Below, piece after piece: positions 29,835-40,004 of a stretch of DNA of 64,000 nt (positions are counted from its first letter, which is position 1; each line of letters begins with the position of its first letter). The stretch is taken from assembly GCA_963210315.1 (NCBI GenBank), contig OY723258.1:1116001-1180000 (forward strand), in the 5' to 3' direction. Under the pieces are notes generated by a model. The model was given only the letters and a program-made list of their open reading frames with translations, had not been told where the DNA came from and did not search any database. The position numbers and the translations under genes are program-made. The DNA is from Rhynchopus euleeides (lineage: Eukaryota; Euglenozoa; Diplonemea; Diplonemida; Diplonemidae).

Positions 29835-30935
29835 ATGCCTTCCATCTGCGAGACCGCCAAGACCTTCGTGGACCTGCGTGTCGCCAAGAAGAACGACGAG
29901 GCGAAGGAGTACCTGACTGAGGAGGCTGTGTGGACCGTGCCCACGATGATGGGCAGCGACTCGCACAAGGGGGGTTAAAGCCGCCTGACGCCTGCACGTG
30001 GCGCCCCTGCTAATCCCCTCGCATTGCACTGCGCGGGGGGTGAACAGAGTCAGCGGTGGGGTGGTTACCTCGGTGCTGAAATGCCTTGTGCATGGAGCCG
30101 GAATAGCCGGGGTGGTGACCTGGTCTATGAAGGGGGAACCCTGAGCCCAAAGAACCGAGATCCCAAGACCTCCAATGGGGGCCGGGCGCCCCTCGTCCTG
30201 TGTCCTCCACGGCGACCCCCTGCGCGGGCTTCCGGGCCGGAGTAGCCCGCCTCCCTTCTGTCATAGACGGAGGTCAGACCACCGCAGTTGCGTCTCTGTT
30301 TCACACAGTGTAACGTACAGGTGGGAGTGGCCCTAGTACGTTCGGGACGCGTATAGGACTCGCACTACGTGGGGGGACGGGATGAAAGTCCGAAAAGGTT
30401 GGAAAAACGTAGGAGTGCATTACACACAATGTCTTCCCATGGGTAAAGACTAGCTAGTTACCCTCACTCCGCGTGGGATCCGGAAACCCTTCTTGAGCCA
30501 CCGGGTCCCCTCACACTTTAGGGGGTGGCGCCCCAGGTTGCTAACCAGCGGCAGGTTTTTGCAGAGACCTAAGGGTGTCTCTTTTCCTCACCGCAGACAA
30601 CCGTGTGTGGGAATCGTGTGTAGCCACTGTTTGGGTTCAGTGTCTGGGCATGCGTGGCGCTGGGCCCACTGGTCGTCACCTTTGCCGCTCGCCACGTAAA
30701 GTTGAATAAGGGCAGCGACTCGCACAAGGGCAAGGACAACGTTGCCAAGTTCTGGGTGGAGCAGGACAAGAAGCTTCCCAAGGTGGTCTCCATGACGGAG
30801 TTCGAGCCGGAGGGTGAGGACAAGGCTGTGCGCACCATGGTGATCTCGACGATGATGATGAAGGTGAACCTGAAGCAGACGATCACCTTCGACGCCAACC
30901 AGAAGATCGTGTCGTCCGTCACGGCGAAGGCGTAA
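29835..30935 (+). CDS. NTF2/SnoaL-like protein, interrupted by an insertion
   Basis: The coding parts are 29835-29971 and 30731-30935. Ignoring the insert, the protein is 113 residues, typical of a single NTF2-like alpha+beta cone domain: N-terminal helix (CETAKTFVDLRVAKKND), EYLTEEAVWTVP, then GKDNVAKFWVEQ, and strands MTEFEPEGEDKAVRTMVIST and KQTITFDANQKIVSSV. Such domains bind small ligands or act as enzymes of varied function; no substrate can be inferred. A 738-bp insertion with a 21-bp duplication (29951-29971 = 30710-30730) splits it after residue ~45 and brings an in-frame TAA within two codons. Unless the insert is spliced out, this copy is broken. A splice from G|GTTAAA to AATAAG| would keep frame and add seven residues. 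Confidence 0.7.
29972..30709 (+). mobile_element. 738-bp insertion with 21-bp target-site duplication
   Basis: The exon sequence GGGCAGCGAC...CACAAGGG is present once on each side of the insert. The insert starts GGGTTAAAGCCGCC and ends CACGTAAAGTTGAATAA. It has no protein-coding ORF, no terminal inverted repeats and many GC-rich stem-forming segments, for example CTACGT/ACGTAG enclosing GGATGAAAGTCC (about 30367-30411). Long duplications and lack of inverted repeats favour target-primed retroposition (SINE-like or a 5'-truncated non-LTR element). An introner-like role is possible. Confidence 0.75.
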
Positions 30936-31354
30936 ACGCAAGTGAACCAACCGCCTTGCTCCCGAAGCAAATGTGCCATCGTTTGCTTCTCTTTGTTTTT
31001 AGAGCGTCCCTCGGCTTCGAAGGATCTCTGCTTCCAGTCGCGTGCTACTTGATGTCCCGTGTGACTCCGCGTGTTCTATTTCTGTGTGCCCGACAGGCTT
31101 GGCTGGGGAGGGGTCCCTCCCTTCACTGCCTTGCCACATCTGCGTCGCAGTCGGGCTATTGTTATGTTCCATGTTTACGCGTTGTTTGATTTTCCTGCAT
31201 CGCAAGCCTCGCCCTCGGGGTGTGTGAGCCATACATGCATGAATGACGACCCCTCCCCCTCCCCTCCCCGTCTTTTTGCAACCCCACACCACTACCACCC
31301 TTGGCCCCTGCATCCCTCGCCCACCCCATCCGATAGGACACAGCCGATTACACA

Positions 31355-32872
31355 ATGCCGCGTGTCAAGGAGTTGTGGGTGTTCCCCATCAAGTCCTGCC
31401 AGGGGACAAAGGTTGAGACGGTTGATGTGGTGCGCTCCGGGTTTGCACTTGACCGCCAGTGGTGCATCATCGATGTGGAGGGTGCCAGGTACCCTGCCTG
31501 CGAGTTCCTGAGCCAGCGCAAGATGGCCTGCTTGGCGTCTATCGCAGTGGAAATCCGCAGCGCCGACAAGTCATTGCGGGTCACCGCACCAGGCATGTCC
31601 GCACTGGACGTGCCTATCGAGGAGAAGGACTACGCCAACAACGAAGCCTTCGATGTTGTGTGCGGGGGTATCAGCACCACAGACCCCTCTGGTTCCAGCT
31701 GGGTGCTGGGCAAACTGCAGGCGAAGAGCGCAGGCAGTGCGGCAGAGCAGTGGTTTACCGAATACCTCAACAGGATTGACAAGGACAGGGTGAACCGCCC
31801 CAAGGCACGCTACGTCCTGGTGCGCATGCCGGAGGATCAGACACGCGTTGTGTCGGAGTACGCAGGCCCAACTGCCACTGACAAATACTCCGGCATCCCT
31901 GGGGCTGACTGCAGCATTTTTGGAGGGGTGCGCCCTGGAGACGGTGCGGCATTCCACGACTTCGGCCCCTTCCTCCTGACATCGCAGTCATCGGTGGACT
32001 GGGTGAACGAGCAGATGGGGACGCACGGGTACCCCGTTGTCCCCTTCCGCGGGTCGATCGTGGTGGACGAGTGCCCCCCATGGGACGAGGAGGAGTGGCT
32101 CGAGTTCAACATCGGCCCCCTTAACTTCACAAAGATCAAGGAGTGCCCCCGGTGTTCCATCCCGACGCGGAACCAGGTATACCGGGATGGGAGTGGGTTT
32201 GTCAAGAGCAGGTGCTGTCAGGATGGAAGTGTTGTCGGTGCCGAAAATGTGTGGAAGCGCCAACGCATCAAACGAAGTATCAAGCAGGAGAGAAAGAGCG
32301 GCAGAGGTGAAGTGGCACTTTTCGAACACATTATTTGCACCCCATTTTGATGGCTGCTGTCGCCAGACCATAACCCCACCTCATCCGACAGGAAACCGGC
32401 GAGTTCCTCTTCAACAAGGGGACTTTCAACGGGGTGAAGGGGTCGAAGTTGCAGGTGACCCTCACTCTGAAGAACGCCTTCCCTGAAAAGGCGAGCGATG
32501 CCGAATGGTATGCTGCGCAATACGGCAGAACTTGACTGATCTGACTGAGCTTGCCTCTGCTAGCGTGCCACTATCAGAGTCACACGTTTGTGTCTGCCGT
32601 GCTGTTTGTGTGATGTTTTGTTTGTGCGCCAAATCCGAAGCCACGACACACTGCCCAACCACATCCCTCACAGGGGCACATGGAAAGGGCCATTCTTCGG
32701 CGTGTATGTCGGTCACAACGGGCAGGAGGGCACCATGTCTGTCGGGGCAGAGGTCGAGGTGCTGCAGCGCCGTGAACAGCGGAGTGCCCTGTGCAGCCCT
32801 TTCGTCGCAGTGCCACTGGCACTCACCACGGCAGCTGCTTCCTGGTTTCTCTACCGGCGCTACGCGCAGTAG
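31355..32872 (+). CDS. MOSC-domain protein, mARC-like molybdenum cofactor enzyme
   Basis: Three exons, 31355-32176, 32392-32507 and 32674-32872, with GT-AG introns (CAG|GTATAC, TG|GTATGC), give 378 residues. The N-terminal MOSC_N beta-barrel begins VKELWVFPIKSCQGTKVE and FALDRQWCIID; the MOSC domain contains FRGSIVVDEC, LEFNIGPL and ECPRCSIPTRNQ, where the Cys is in the place of the Mo-ligand Cys of mARC/YcbX proteins (PRC..PT), then the exon-3 WGTWKGPFFGVY and GTMSVGAEVEVLQ. mARC enzymes reduce N-hydroxylated substrates with cytochrome b5. Unusually, a hydrophobic segment (VPLALTTAAASWFLY) followed by RR lies at the extreme C-terminus, so it may be tail-anchored, whereas animal mARC is anchored at the N-terminus. 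Confidence 0.88.
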
Positions 32873-33469
32873 GGACCATATAGTGTGATGTGTTGCCATG
32901 TTGCCATGTTGCTATGTTGCTGTGGTACAGTATATTACTTACGATTCAGCGCCATTGATGCAGTGCCGAAAGTACGGCATCGCTGCTGGCAGCCGTGCGG
33001 TGCTCTGTCAGGAAAGGTCACGCCCTCCGCGTGTGAAGCACACGCGTGCCTGCGATGACCCACCAGGCTCCCACTGCCGTGCCGTGCGCGCCGTACCTTC
33101 TTTCTCTATCTAGCCCCCCCCAAGCGACCCGCTTGCATTCTGCGCATTTATCTTATTGAGCAGGGCCGGCCTGTCTCCGAGGGCCAGACCTCCACTGGCC
33201 CCTTTGCTGCCGTGTCCCTGCCCAACCCTCCTCATAGCAGTGGCTGAGAGCGCCATGCCGCTTCCAGAGAAGTGATCTCTTCCCCCCCTCCCCACAGCTG
33301 CCATGTTTGCATCGCGCTCTCCTTGATACGCTTGGTGTGGCCTCAACGTTAACCTGAGAGGGGGATGGGGTTCCGTCCGCACAAAGGTGCCACATCTCCC
33401 AAGCACCGAGGGAAGTGATTTGCTGTCACCCCACACCCTTCCGACAGGGCAGGCGACACTCTGCCAGAC
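32873..33469. other. Intergenic
   Basis: It contains a short imperfect tandem (GTTGCCATGTTGCCATGTTG at about 32891-32920) and a C-rich end. CCCTTCCGACAG (AG 33446-33447) lies 23 nt before the next ATG and resembles a leader acceptor. No gene is seen. Confidence 0.5.
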
Positions 33470-36400
33470 ATGCTGCTGCTGGGGCACGATGTGATCCCTG
33501 TCATTGCGACGGGCGTGGCACGGGCCGCGGAGGTGTGGTGTGCGGGGAACGGCGGGGTGCACCACGTTTCATCGCAGGGGTTACGCAGCGTGCCCCCCCC
33601 AAGTGGGGTCGGCCACCCCACCGCTCTGCACGTCAGCGACCTGCTGACGGATGTGTGGCTCGGCTGGTCCTCAGGGCACATCAGCGTGTGCGGCACCGAC
33701 GGCACCAGCCACTCCCCGGGGCAGCAGCCGCACATCAACACCGTCACCGCCATCCAGACGCTTGCCGACAGCAGCCTGCGCCAGAGCGAGCCCCGTGTCA
33801 TCACCGCCTCACAGGATGGGATCGTCATCGAGTGGGATGCCGCCACCCAGGTGGTCCTCCGCGCATTCCCCCGCCACACCAGCGGCGTGCAGTGCGCCGC
33901 TGCGTGGGGCAGCGTCCTCCTCACCGCTGCCGGAGCCGACATCTGCCTGTGGGAGGGGGCGAGCGCGGAGCTCATTTCGAAACGCGCGGGCCACCCCGAC
34001 GACCACATCACATGCCTCGCCACCCACGTCGGCCCCAACGCCGACCGCGCCGCAGTGTGGTGCGGCACCGCGACAGGCCGTGCGGTGGTGTGGGCGCTGT
34101 CCTCCACCACCCTGCTGCACAGGGGCCCTGCGGGCCCCGCCCCCCTGGTGTGCCTCAAGTCCCGCGGCGACGTGGTGTGCAGTGTGGATGCCGGGGGCTG
34201 CTGCGCCGTCTACAGCGCCACCACCCTCCGCCGCCTCCGCACCATCGCCGCGCTGGAGGGCGACTTCCTCGCTGCGGCGCTGGTGGACGGCAGCCTGTGG
34301 CTCACCCTCGCAAAGGGGGGCATCACCTGCACCCGCCTGCCCGACCTTGATGGGATCAGCGCGCAGCACAGCACCCCCTGGGGCACGCCGTGCTGCGCAT
34401 CGCCCACCGAGGCACAGAGCGCCTCCCGCAACCGCATCGCGACTGCCAGCGCGTCGCCCTCCGAAGGCTCGCCGGGGGAGTGCACGCCACCCCACGACGC
34501 CTCCCCGCCGCCGCCGGCTGCACCTGTCGCTGCTGTCGCCGCCAGCCTGCCCCCTGTGGCTGTGGCTGTGTCTGCGGCCCCCGTGGTGGAGGCAGGGGCG
34601 GAGGTGGAGGCGGAGCGGCGCAAGGGGCGTGACCTGTGGCAGGAGGTGGAGGCGCTGCAGGGCAGCCTGGAGCAGGAGAGGCGGGAGCACGGGCGGCTCA
34701 ATGAGCTGTTGGATGAGCGGCACGCGCGGATTGTGTCGCTGACGCAGGCGCAAGGCGATATGCAGGCGGAGGTGTGCCACAAGGACCTGCTGCTGAAGGA
34801 GAAGGTGCGCCTCGAGCGCATTGCCTCTGAGGAGCTGCGTGCTGCGGCGGAGCGGGGCGATGCCGAGGCGGAGCGTGCGGCGAGCCTTGCGGCGGAGCTG
34901 GAGGCGGAGCGGGCGGAGCGCTCGCAGCTCCGCCAGCAGATGGGCGACAGGCTGCTGCACGAACAGCAGGCGCACAGCGAAGCCACAGAGGCCCTCGAGG
35001 TGCGGCACATGCAGGAGGCACAGGCCCTCGAGGCCCAGCTGCAGGCTGCCGACACCCGGTGCGCCGCGCTGCCCCGCCTGGAGGCACGGTGCACGGGGCT
35101 GGAGGCGGAGCTCGAGGGCAAGGCCCAGGCGCTGCAGGCGGCTGTCGCCTCCCACGAGGAGGCGGTGGCAGCGGTGAAGGCGGAAGCACAGCGCCACGCC
35201 CAGGAGGCAGCGGAGCAGCTGGGCAGCCTGCAGGCGGTGGTGGCGCAGCGCGAGGGTGATGCGGTGCTGCTGCAGCGCATGTGTGACACGCAGGCGGAGA
35301 AGCTCCGCCTGCTGGAGGAGCAGCTGGCTGACGCGCATGCGAGCAGCAGCAGCGCGTCTGAGAAGGCTGCGAAGGAGGGGATTGCCGAGATGCAGCTGTC
35401 TGTCATGCGTGCCGAGTTGGACGCTTCGAAGAAGCGTGAGCGTGACAGGGCTGCGCAGCTGGACGGCGTGAAGCGCCGTGTGGCGGAGCTGGAGGCTGCG
35501 GGGCCCGACCCCGCGATGCTGGAGGCGAATGCCTCGCTGCAGCAGCAGCTCGACGCGGCGCAGAAGGAGGCTGCGATGCATGCCGACATCCTGCAGTCGG
35601 ACCTCGCAGAGGCGCGCCGGAAGGAGGTGGAGCTGGTGCGCGAGGTGTGCTCCCTCATGCAGCAGGTGGACGACCTGCAGGAGAAGGAGAAGGAAATCAC
35701 CGAGGGGCCTGCCGCCATCACGGAGGCACAGGTGGCCCTGCTGCGTGCGGATGCGGAGGAGGAGCGCCGCCGTGCCTCTGCGCTGCATGAGCAGCTGAGG
35801 CAGCGCGGCCAGCAGCTGGAGGATGCGCAGCGCTACACCGCGGTGATCACTGACGAGCTGGAGTCGCCGCAGAGCCGCATCGATGCCGCCGACGGGCGGC
35901 ATGCCGCAGCCCTGGCGCAGAAAGAGCAGCAGCTGCAGAGGGTGCAGCGCCGCCTCGAGGAGAGCGTCGAGATTGTTGCCGAGGCGCAGCATGTGGCGGA
36001 GGTGCAGGGCCTGCGCGCAGCGGAGCTGGAGAAGCACGTCGGGGAGGACAAGGCGTGCCGCATGGAGGTGGAGAAGGAGCTCACGCAGGCGAAGGTGAAG
36101 ACCGACGGGCTGCTGCAGGAGGTTGCCCTGCTGCAGGGGCAGGTGCGGAGCAGCGCTGCCGAATCCAGCGCACACGAGCAGAGGGAGAGGGCTGCTGTGG
36201 CGAAGCTCGAGAGCGAGCTTGCCGATGCACACCGCGAAGGCGAAGACTTGCGTGACCGCATGCGGAACCAGGCAGCCGACACGGTGCGTGAGCAGCGTGA
36301 CACGCTGATGCAGTCGGAGCGGAAGACAGGCAACCTGCTGGTGCAGATTACCACCCTGCAGCGCGACCTTGATGCGGCACGGGAGGCAGAGAATGCACTG

Positions 36401-38407
36401 CGCATCCAGAAGGAGTCGGCACGTGATGTGGAGGAGAAGCTGCACAAGGCAGAGGAGGCGGCAAGGCTCAACGAAGACGCTGCCGACAGGTGCATCGCTG
36501 TGGAGCGTGAGTACAGCCAGCTCCGCGTGACTGCCGTGCAGGCCCAGGCAGATCTGGCCTCCACCCGCTCCGAGCTCGAGTCGCTGGAAAAGCAGGCGGC
36601 AGCCGACCTGCAGCGCCTGCGCGACACCACCACCGAGAATGAGACCCTGCGGCAGGGGCTGGCAGAGGCACGCTCAAGCCGTGCCCTGCTGGAGGAGGCG
36701 CACAGGGAGAAGGAGGCAGAGGTGGCGCAGATGCGCGCTGCCGTCGACGCTGCTGTCCGGCGTGGCGAGCAGGAGACGCATGCGCTGAAGAGCGAGCTGA
36801 GCGCAAAGCAGGAGGTGGCGGTGCTGCGGCAGAAGCTGGCGGATGCCGAGGAGGCGCTGTGCTACCCTGCCCCTGCGCAGGGCGACGCTGCTGAAGCTGG
36901 GAGGCTGCGTGAGAGGGTTGCCAAGCTGGAGGCGTCTCTGGCGTCTGCCCGCGATGAGGCCCAGCGGCAGCACCGGCGTGACCGCAGCAAGGAGAAGCAG
37001 GCCATCCGTGAGCTGCACGACGAGGCTGTCCGCCTGGCAGCTGAGTCGCAGACGCTCACAGCGCGCATCAGGCAGACAGAGGAGGAGAAGGCTGCAGTCG
37101 AAGCGCAGCATGCTGCTGCAGAGGGGCTCCTTGCCGTCGCCCGTGACGAGTGCAGCCGGCTGCGCGCCGAGATGTACCAGTTGGAGTTGGACACCCCCCT
37201 GCCCACCCCAGACGCCTTGGTGGTGGGCACACAGACTGACCCACCCGTTGAAAGCAGCGCGCTGGCCGACGCGATGCAGGAGGTGGCGTCGCTCCGCAAG
37301 CAGCACGCCAGCGTGCGGAAGCAGGCACGAGAGAACGAGCAGCGTGTGGCCACCATCGCAAGCGAGCTCGCCGAGTCCCTGGCTGCACGTGAGGAGGCGA
37401 CAAGGGAGCTTGACGTGGCACAGTCCCAGCTCAGGTATGTCTCCTGTGCGCATGGTGACGTGACTCCGTGCCTGCCCCACAGCCGCGTGCGGGAGAGCTC
37501 AGCACAGGCACTGCAGGAGAAGGAGGAGGCCCTGTCCTCTGTCCGGTCCTGCCTCGACGAGAGAACTGCGCAGCTCGTGGCGAAGAACCACGATCCTGTG
37601 TCAGCAACTGCGTCGGTGTCCTCCCAGCCGGAGCTGTCCGCCACAGGAGACTCAGCCTCCGAGGTGAACACGCTGTACCACACCCTTCGTGAGGAGCACG
37701 TGGCACTGCAGGCAGCATACACAGCCACGCTGCAGGACCTCGACGAGGCACGCCTGGAGAGGGACCTCCGCAGTGCCACGGAACCCACCGAGCTCCAGGA
37801 GCGCATTGCCGCAGCCGAGGAGCAGCTCCTGGTGCAGGCCGCAGCGACGGACCACGAGCGCATGCAGCTCCGCAACGAGCTCCTGTCACTGAAGGAGGAG
37901 CTGAGGCAGGAGAGGGCGCGCCGCACCGAGGTGGAGCAGGTCATTGCCTCCCAGGGCACGCCGTCGCTGCGCTCCTGCAGCAGGTCGGGTCAGGAGGAGG
38001 GTGGCCCGCACTTCCCCGAGCGTGTTGTCGTGATGCATGTGTCCTCGGCAGCTCTCCGGTACTGCTGCGGGATGTACATATGGAACGGCGACTACAGCCA
38101 CGGCAACCCTGTGTACACTTCTGACAACAAGGTGCTGACGCAGGGCCCTCGAGGCTGCAAGATCACACGGCACGGCGTGAAGCAGGGTGTCATTGCCAAA
38201 GGCCTCTCGCTAGCGGCCCTTGCCTCTGGCCAAGGCGGTGGCAGCCCTGTGAGGCTTGAGGCGCCTGGTGGTGGCGATACCACAGCGACATCGCGTACAG
38301 CCTGGACGGAGATCGGCACTGCCGTGCAGGTGTCGATCGACCTGCAGTGGTGCGGGGTGTTGGCGAGCCGCAGCGGCAGCGGCGACTCCAGGCCCAGCTT
38401 GAAGTGA
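33470..38407 (+). CDS. Giant beta-propeller / coiled-coil protein
   Basis: Exons 33470-37434 and 37483-38407 with a 48-bp GT-AG intron give about 1629 residues; the intron is also open in frame. Residues 1-~290 form WD-like blades (SSGHISVCGTDG, QDGIVIEWDAATQ, GADICLWEGA, GTATGRAVVWALS, DLDGI). A Pro/Ala-rich linker (~325-375) leads into a nearly continuous coiled coil from ~385 to ~1500, with heptads rich in Glu, Ala, Leu and Gln. The C-terminal ~120 residues are globular (AALRYCCGMYIWNGDYSHG, VYTSDNKVLTQGPRG). The start is 23 nt after a likely leader acceptor. A structural role at flagellum, basal body or trafficking tethers is plausible; no orthologue is named. Large minus-strand open frames here are shadows of the biased codon use. 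Confidence 0.75.
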   Translation: MLLLGHDVIPVIATGVARAAEVWCAGNGGVHHVSSQGLRSVPPPSGVGHPTALHVSDLLTDVWLGWSSGHISVCGTDGTSHSPGQQPHINTVTAIQTLADSSLRQSEPRVITASQDGIVIEWDAATQVVLRAFPRHTSGVQCAAAWGSVLLTAAGADICLWEGASAELISKRAGHPDDHITCLATHVGPNADRAAVWCGTATGRAVVWALSSTTLLHRGPAGPAPLVCLKSRGDVVCSVDAGGCCAVYSATTLRRLRTIAALEGDFLAAALVDGSLWLTLAKGGITCTRLPDLDGISAQHSTPWGTPCCASPTEAQSASRNRIATASASPSEGSPGECTPPHDASPPPPAAPVAAVAASLPPVAVAVSAAPVVEAGAEVEAERRKGRDLWQEVEALQGSLEQERREHGRLNELLDERHARIVSLTQAQGDMQAEVCHKDLLLKEKVRLERIASEELRAAAERGDAEAERAASLAAELEAERAERSQLRQQMGDRLLHEQQAHSEATEALEVRHMQEAQALEAQLQAADTRCAALPRLEARCTGLEAELEGKAQALQAAVASHEEAVAAVKAEAQRHAQEAAEQLGSLQAVVAQREGDAVLLQRMCDTQAEKLRLLEEQLADAHASSSSASEKAAKEGIAEMQLSVMRAELDASKKRERDRAAQLDGVKRRVAELEAAGPDPAMLEANASLQQQLDAAQKEAAMHADILQSDLAEARRKEVELVREVCSLMQQVDDLQEKEKEITEGPAAITEAQVALLRADAEEERRRASALHEQLRQRGQQLEDAQRYTAVITDELESPQSRIDAADGRHAAALAQKEQQLQRVQRRLEESVEIVAEAQHVAEVQGLRAAELEKHVGEDKACRMEVEKELTQAKVKTDGLLQEVALLQGQVRSSAAESSAHEQRERAAVAKLESELADAHREGEDLRDRMRNQAADTVREQRDTLMQSERKTGNLLVQITTLQRDLDAAREAENALRIQKESARDVEEKLHKAEEAARLNEDAADRCIAVEREYSQLRVTAVQAQADLASTRSELESLEKQAAADLQRLRDTTTENETLRQGLAEARSSRALLEEAHREKEAEVAQMRAAVDAAVRRGEQETHALKSELSAKQEVAVLRQKLADAEEALCYPAPAQGDAAEAGRLRERVAKLEASLASARDEAQRQHRRDRSKEKQAIRELHDEAVRLAAESQTLTARIRQTEEEKAAVEAQHAAAEGLLAVARDECSRLRAEMYQLELDTPLPTPDALVVGTQTDPPVESSALADAMQEVASLRKQHASVRKQARENEQRVATIASELAESLAAREEATRELDVAQSQLRYVSCAHGDVTPCLPHSRVRESSAQALQEKEEALSSVRSCLDERTAQLVAKNHDPVSATASVSSQPELSATGDSASEVNTLYHTLREEHVALQAAYTATLQDLDEARLERDLRSATEPTELQERIAAAEEQLLVQAAATDHERMQLRNELLSLKEELRQERARRTEVEQVIASQGTPSLRSCSRSGQEEGGPHFPERVVVMHVSSAALRYCCGMYIWNGDYSHGNPVYTSDNKVLTQGPRGCKITRHGVKQGVIAKGLSLAALASGQGGGSPVRLEAPGGGDTTATSRTAWTEIGTAVQVSIDLQWCGVLASRSGSGDSRPSLK
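37435..37482 (+). other. Candidate 48-bp cis intron
   Basis: CTCAG|GTATGTCTCC ... CTGCCCCACAG|CCGC interrupts the coiled coil. The in-frame translation (YVSCAHGDVTPCLPHS) breaks the heptad pattern with Cys, Pro and His, while splicing restores QSQLS-RVRESSAQ. The length is a multiple of 3 and has no stop, so annotation could easily miss it. Confidence 0.65.
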
Positions 38408-38867
38408 ACTAAAGTTTAGCAGCTTTCGGGGATCCACCCACCCGCCCTACCCCTCCCCCAGCCCTTGTTGTATCGGTTGCTCTTTCTGCTCCTGCCTGCC
38501 TGCCTTGCTTGGGGCAGCAGGCACCCACCGGTTACTAGCTAGAGCTTGCGTGTAGATGTGCCGGTAGATCATAGAGTCGGCAGCGGAGACTTGCAGGGAA
38601 TAGACCCCAAGGAATGTTGATGCTCATCCCCCCCTCCCACACCTCAGCCACATCTCTTTTTGTGAGTCGGGTTGATGAGTCGGCGACGAGGGGTCGACTC
38701 GCCACCACACCGTGCATGAATATCAACCGCCCGATTCTTTGTTGTCATACTTACCTCCTCCACCATTGCATCGCTTTGACAGGTGCAGGAAGGCTGCATA
38801 GCCCTCCTCAGCACGTGGCATACTGGCATTGTCCGGCACTGCCCAGCCGTGGCTGGGGTGAGTCACT
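38408..38867. other. Intergenic
   Basis: C-rich tract and likely UTRs. ATCGCTTTGACAG (AG 38781-38782) is a possible leader acceptor before the PLAC8 gene. Nothing else is recognised. Confidence 0.45.
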
Positions 38868-39386
38868 ATGGCGGCAGCAGATGCGTATATGAACCCTGAC
38901 ACCTGCCCCGACAATGGCAGCGAGGACCTGGCGAGCGACTCGGGGTCTGATGTCGCGGATGCGCCAAAGAAGCTGGCTGACACCGACCTGGATGCCATGC
39001 TGGAAAACCAAGAGGACAACACAGCGGACTACAGGGAGCGCCTGCAGCAGTGGTCCAGCGGGCTCTTCGACTGCCACCTCGACTGCTTCGGGTGCATCCG
39101 GACATGCCTCTGCCACCCATTTGTCGCTGCTGAGGCCAAGACCTCCTTCAACGAGTCGCACTACGCATTAAACGCCTGCTGTGCTCTGTGCTGCCCCTTC
39201 ACCAACTCCGTCTACCTGCGGCATCAGCTCCGTGTCGGATACGGCATCAACGGCAACGCTGCGGCCGACCTGTTTGTCGGGATCTTCTGCTACCTCTGCA
39301 ACATCTGCCAGCTGCAGCGCGAGATCGTGTCGCGAGGAGGCGGCATCACCTGCGGGGGGCCTGTGATAGCCATGATGAAGCCGTGA
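38868..39386 (+). CDS. PLAC8 family Cys-rich membrane protein
   Basis: A 172-residue protein. Residues 1-~55 are acidic and disordered (DLASDSGSDVADAP). From residue ~60 the PLAC8 signature appears: WSSGLFDCHLDCFGCIRTCLCHPF, then NACCALCCPFTNSVYLRHQLR and the hydrophobic DLFVGIFCYLCNICQLQREI. In plants, algae and fungi PLAC8 proteins sit in the plasma membrane and are linked to metal tolerance, organ size or calcium influx; in this organism the role is unknown. The usual CCXXXXCPC membrane motif is changed to CCALCCP. The start is the only in-frame ATG before the conserved region. Confidence 0.85.
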   Translation: MAAADAYMNPDTCPDNGSEDLASDSGSDVADAPKKLADTDLDAMLENQEDNTADYRERLQQWSSGLFDCHLDCFGCIRTCLCHPFVAAEAKTSFNESHYALNACCALCCPFTNSVYLRHQLRVGYGINGNAAADLFVGIFCYLCNICQLQREIVSRGGGITCGGPVIAMMKP

Positions 39387-40004
39387 CGGCTAGACCGATC
39401 CCTCCCTTCACCTCCCACACCTCCGCAGCACAACCGCTGCCACCCGCTGCCTCTGTGCCCAGCCGACACACGCGCGACCCTCTGCCACATGCAACGTCAT
39501 CTCCCCACAGCAGGGCTGCAGCAGAATCCCACACCCCACCTGCCACCCAGCAGACCCCTCCAGGCCCACCCACGGCCCACCACTGCGAAAAGCCCCTCCT
39601 TTCCAGCAGAGGCGAAGCGCCAGATGTGGCCCTTTCTTGTCTCACGGCCATCCCTCCCTCCCACTAGCCAGGGTGGGGCTGTGCGGCTTTATGAAGGCAA
39701 CCCACCCGTCCCCCCTCCACCCCCCTGGCGAGGCCTTTCTATTGATATGGTTGCCCTGCATGTTACGTACCACCCCCGCCCCTCCCACGCGACCTGTATG
39801 GTGAGGGGAAGGAAAGGATCCCGATTCGCCCGTCTCACCGGTGATATATTGTGTGCGTGCGGGAAGCCGCCGACGCATACAGATGGGATCACAGTCGGAG
39901 AGATCCCTGGAATGGGTTGGAAAACAGGAATCCCACTTCCCCCCCCCCTACTTCTGCTTTCAGCCCCTCTCCCCCCCACACACCTTGTCGCAGGAGCTGA
40001 GAAT
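39387..40004. other. Intergenic / leader region
   Basis: C-rich, His/Pro-type open frames continuous with the next gene's frame but without protein character. The stretch CCCCCCCCTACTTCTG ... CTTGTCGCAG (AG 39992-39993) before the ATG at 40005 fits a polypyrimidine tract and acceptor. Confidence 0.45.

Noticed and set aside
30360-30415. GGATGAAAGTCC inside a stem, reminiscent of group II intron domain V
   Set aside because: The rest of domain V, the bulge and the GUGYG/AY ends are missing; a chance hairpin in a retroposed insert is more likely.
33809-36445. Long open frame (878 codons) on the minus strand opposite the propeller/coiled-coil gene
   Set aside because: It is a shadow of the highly biased GC3 codon use on the plus strand; its translation is Leu/His/Arg-rich with no domains, and the plus-strand coiled coil is clear.
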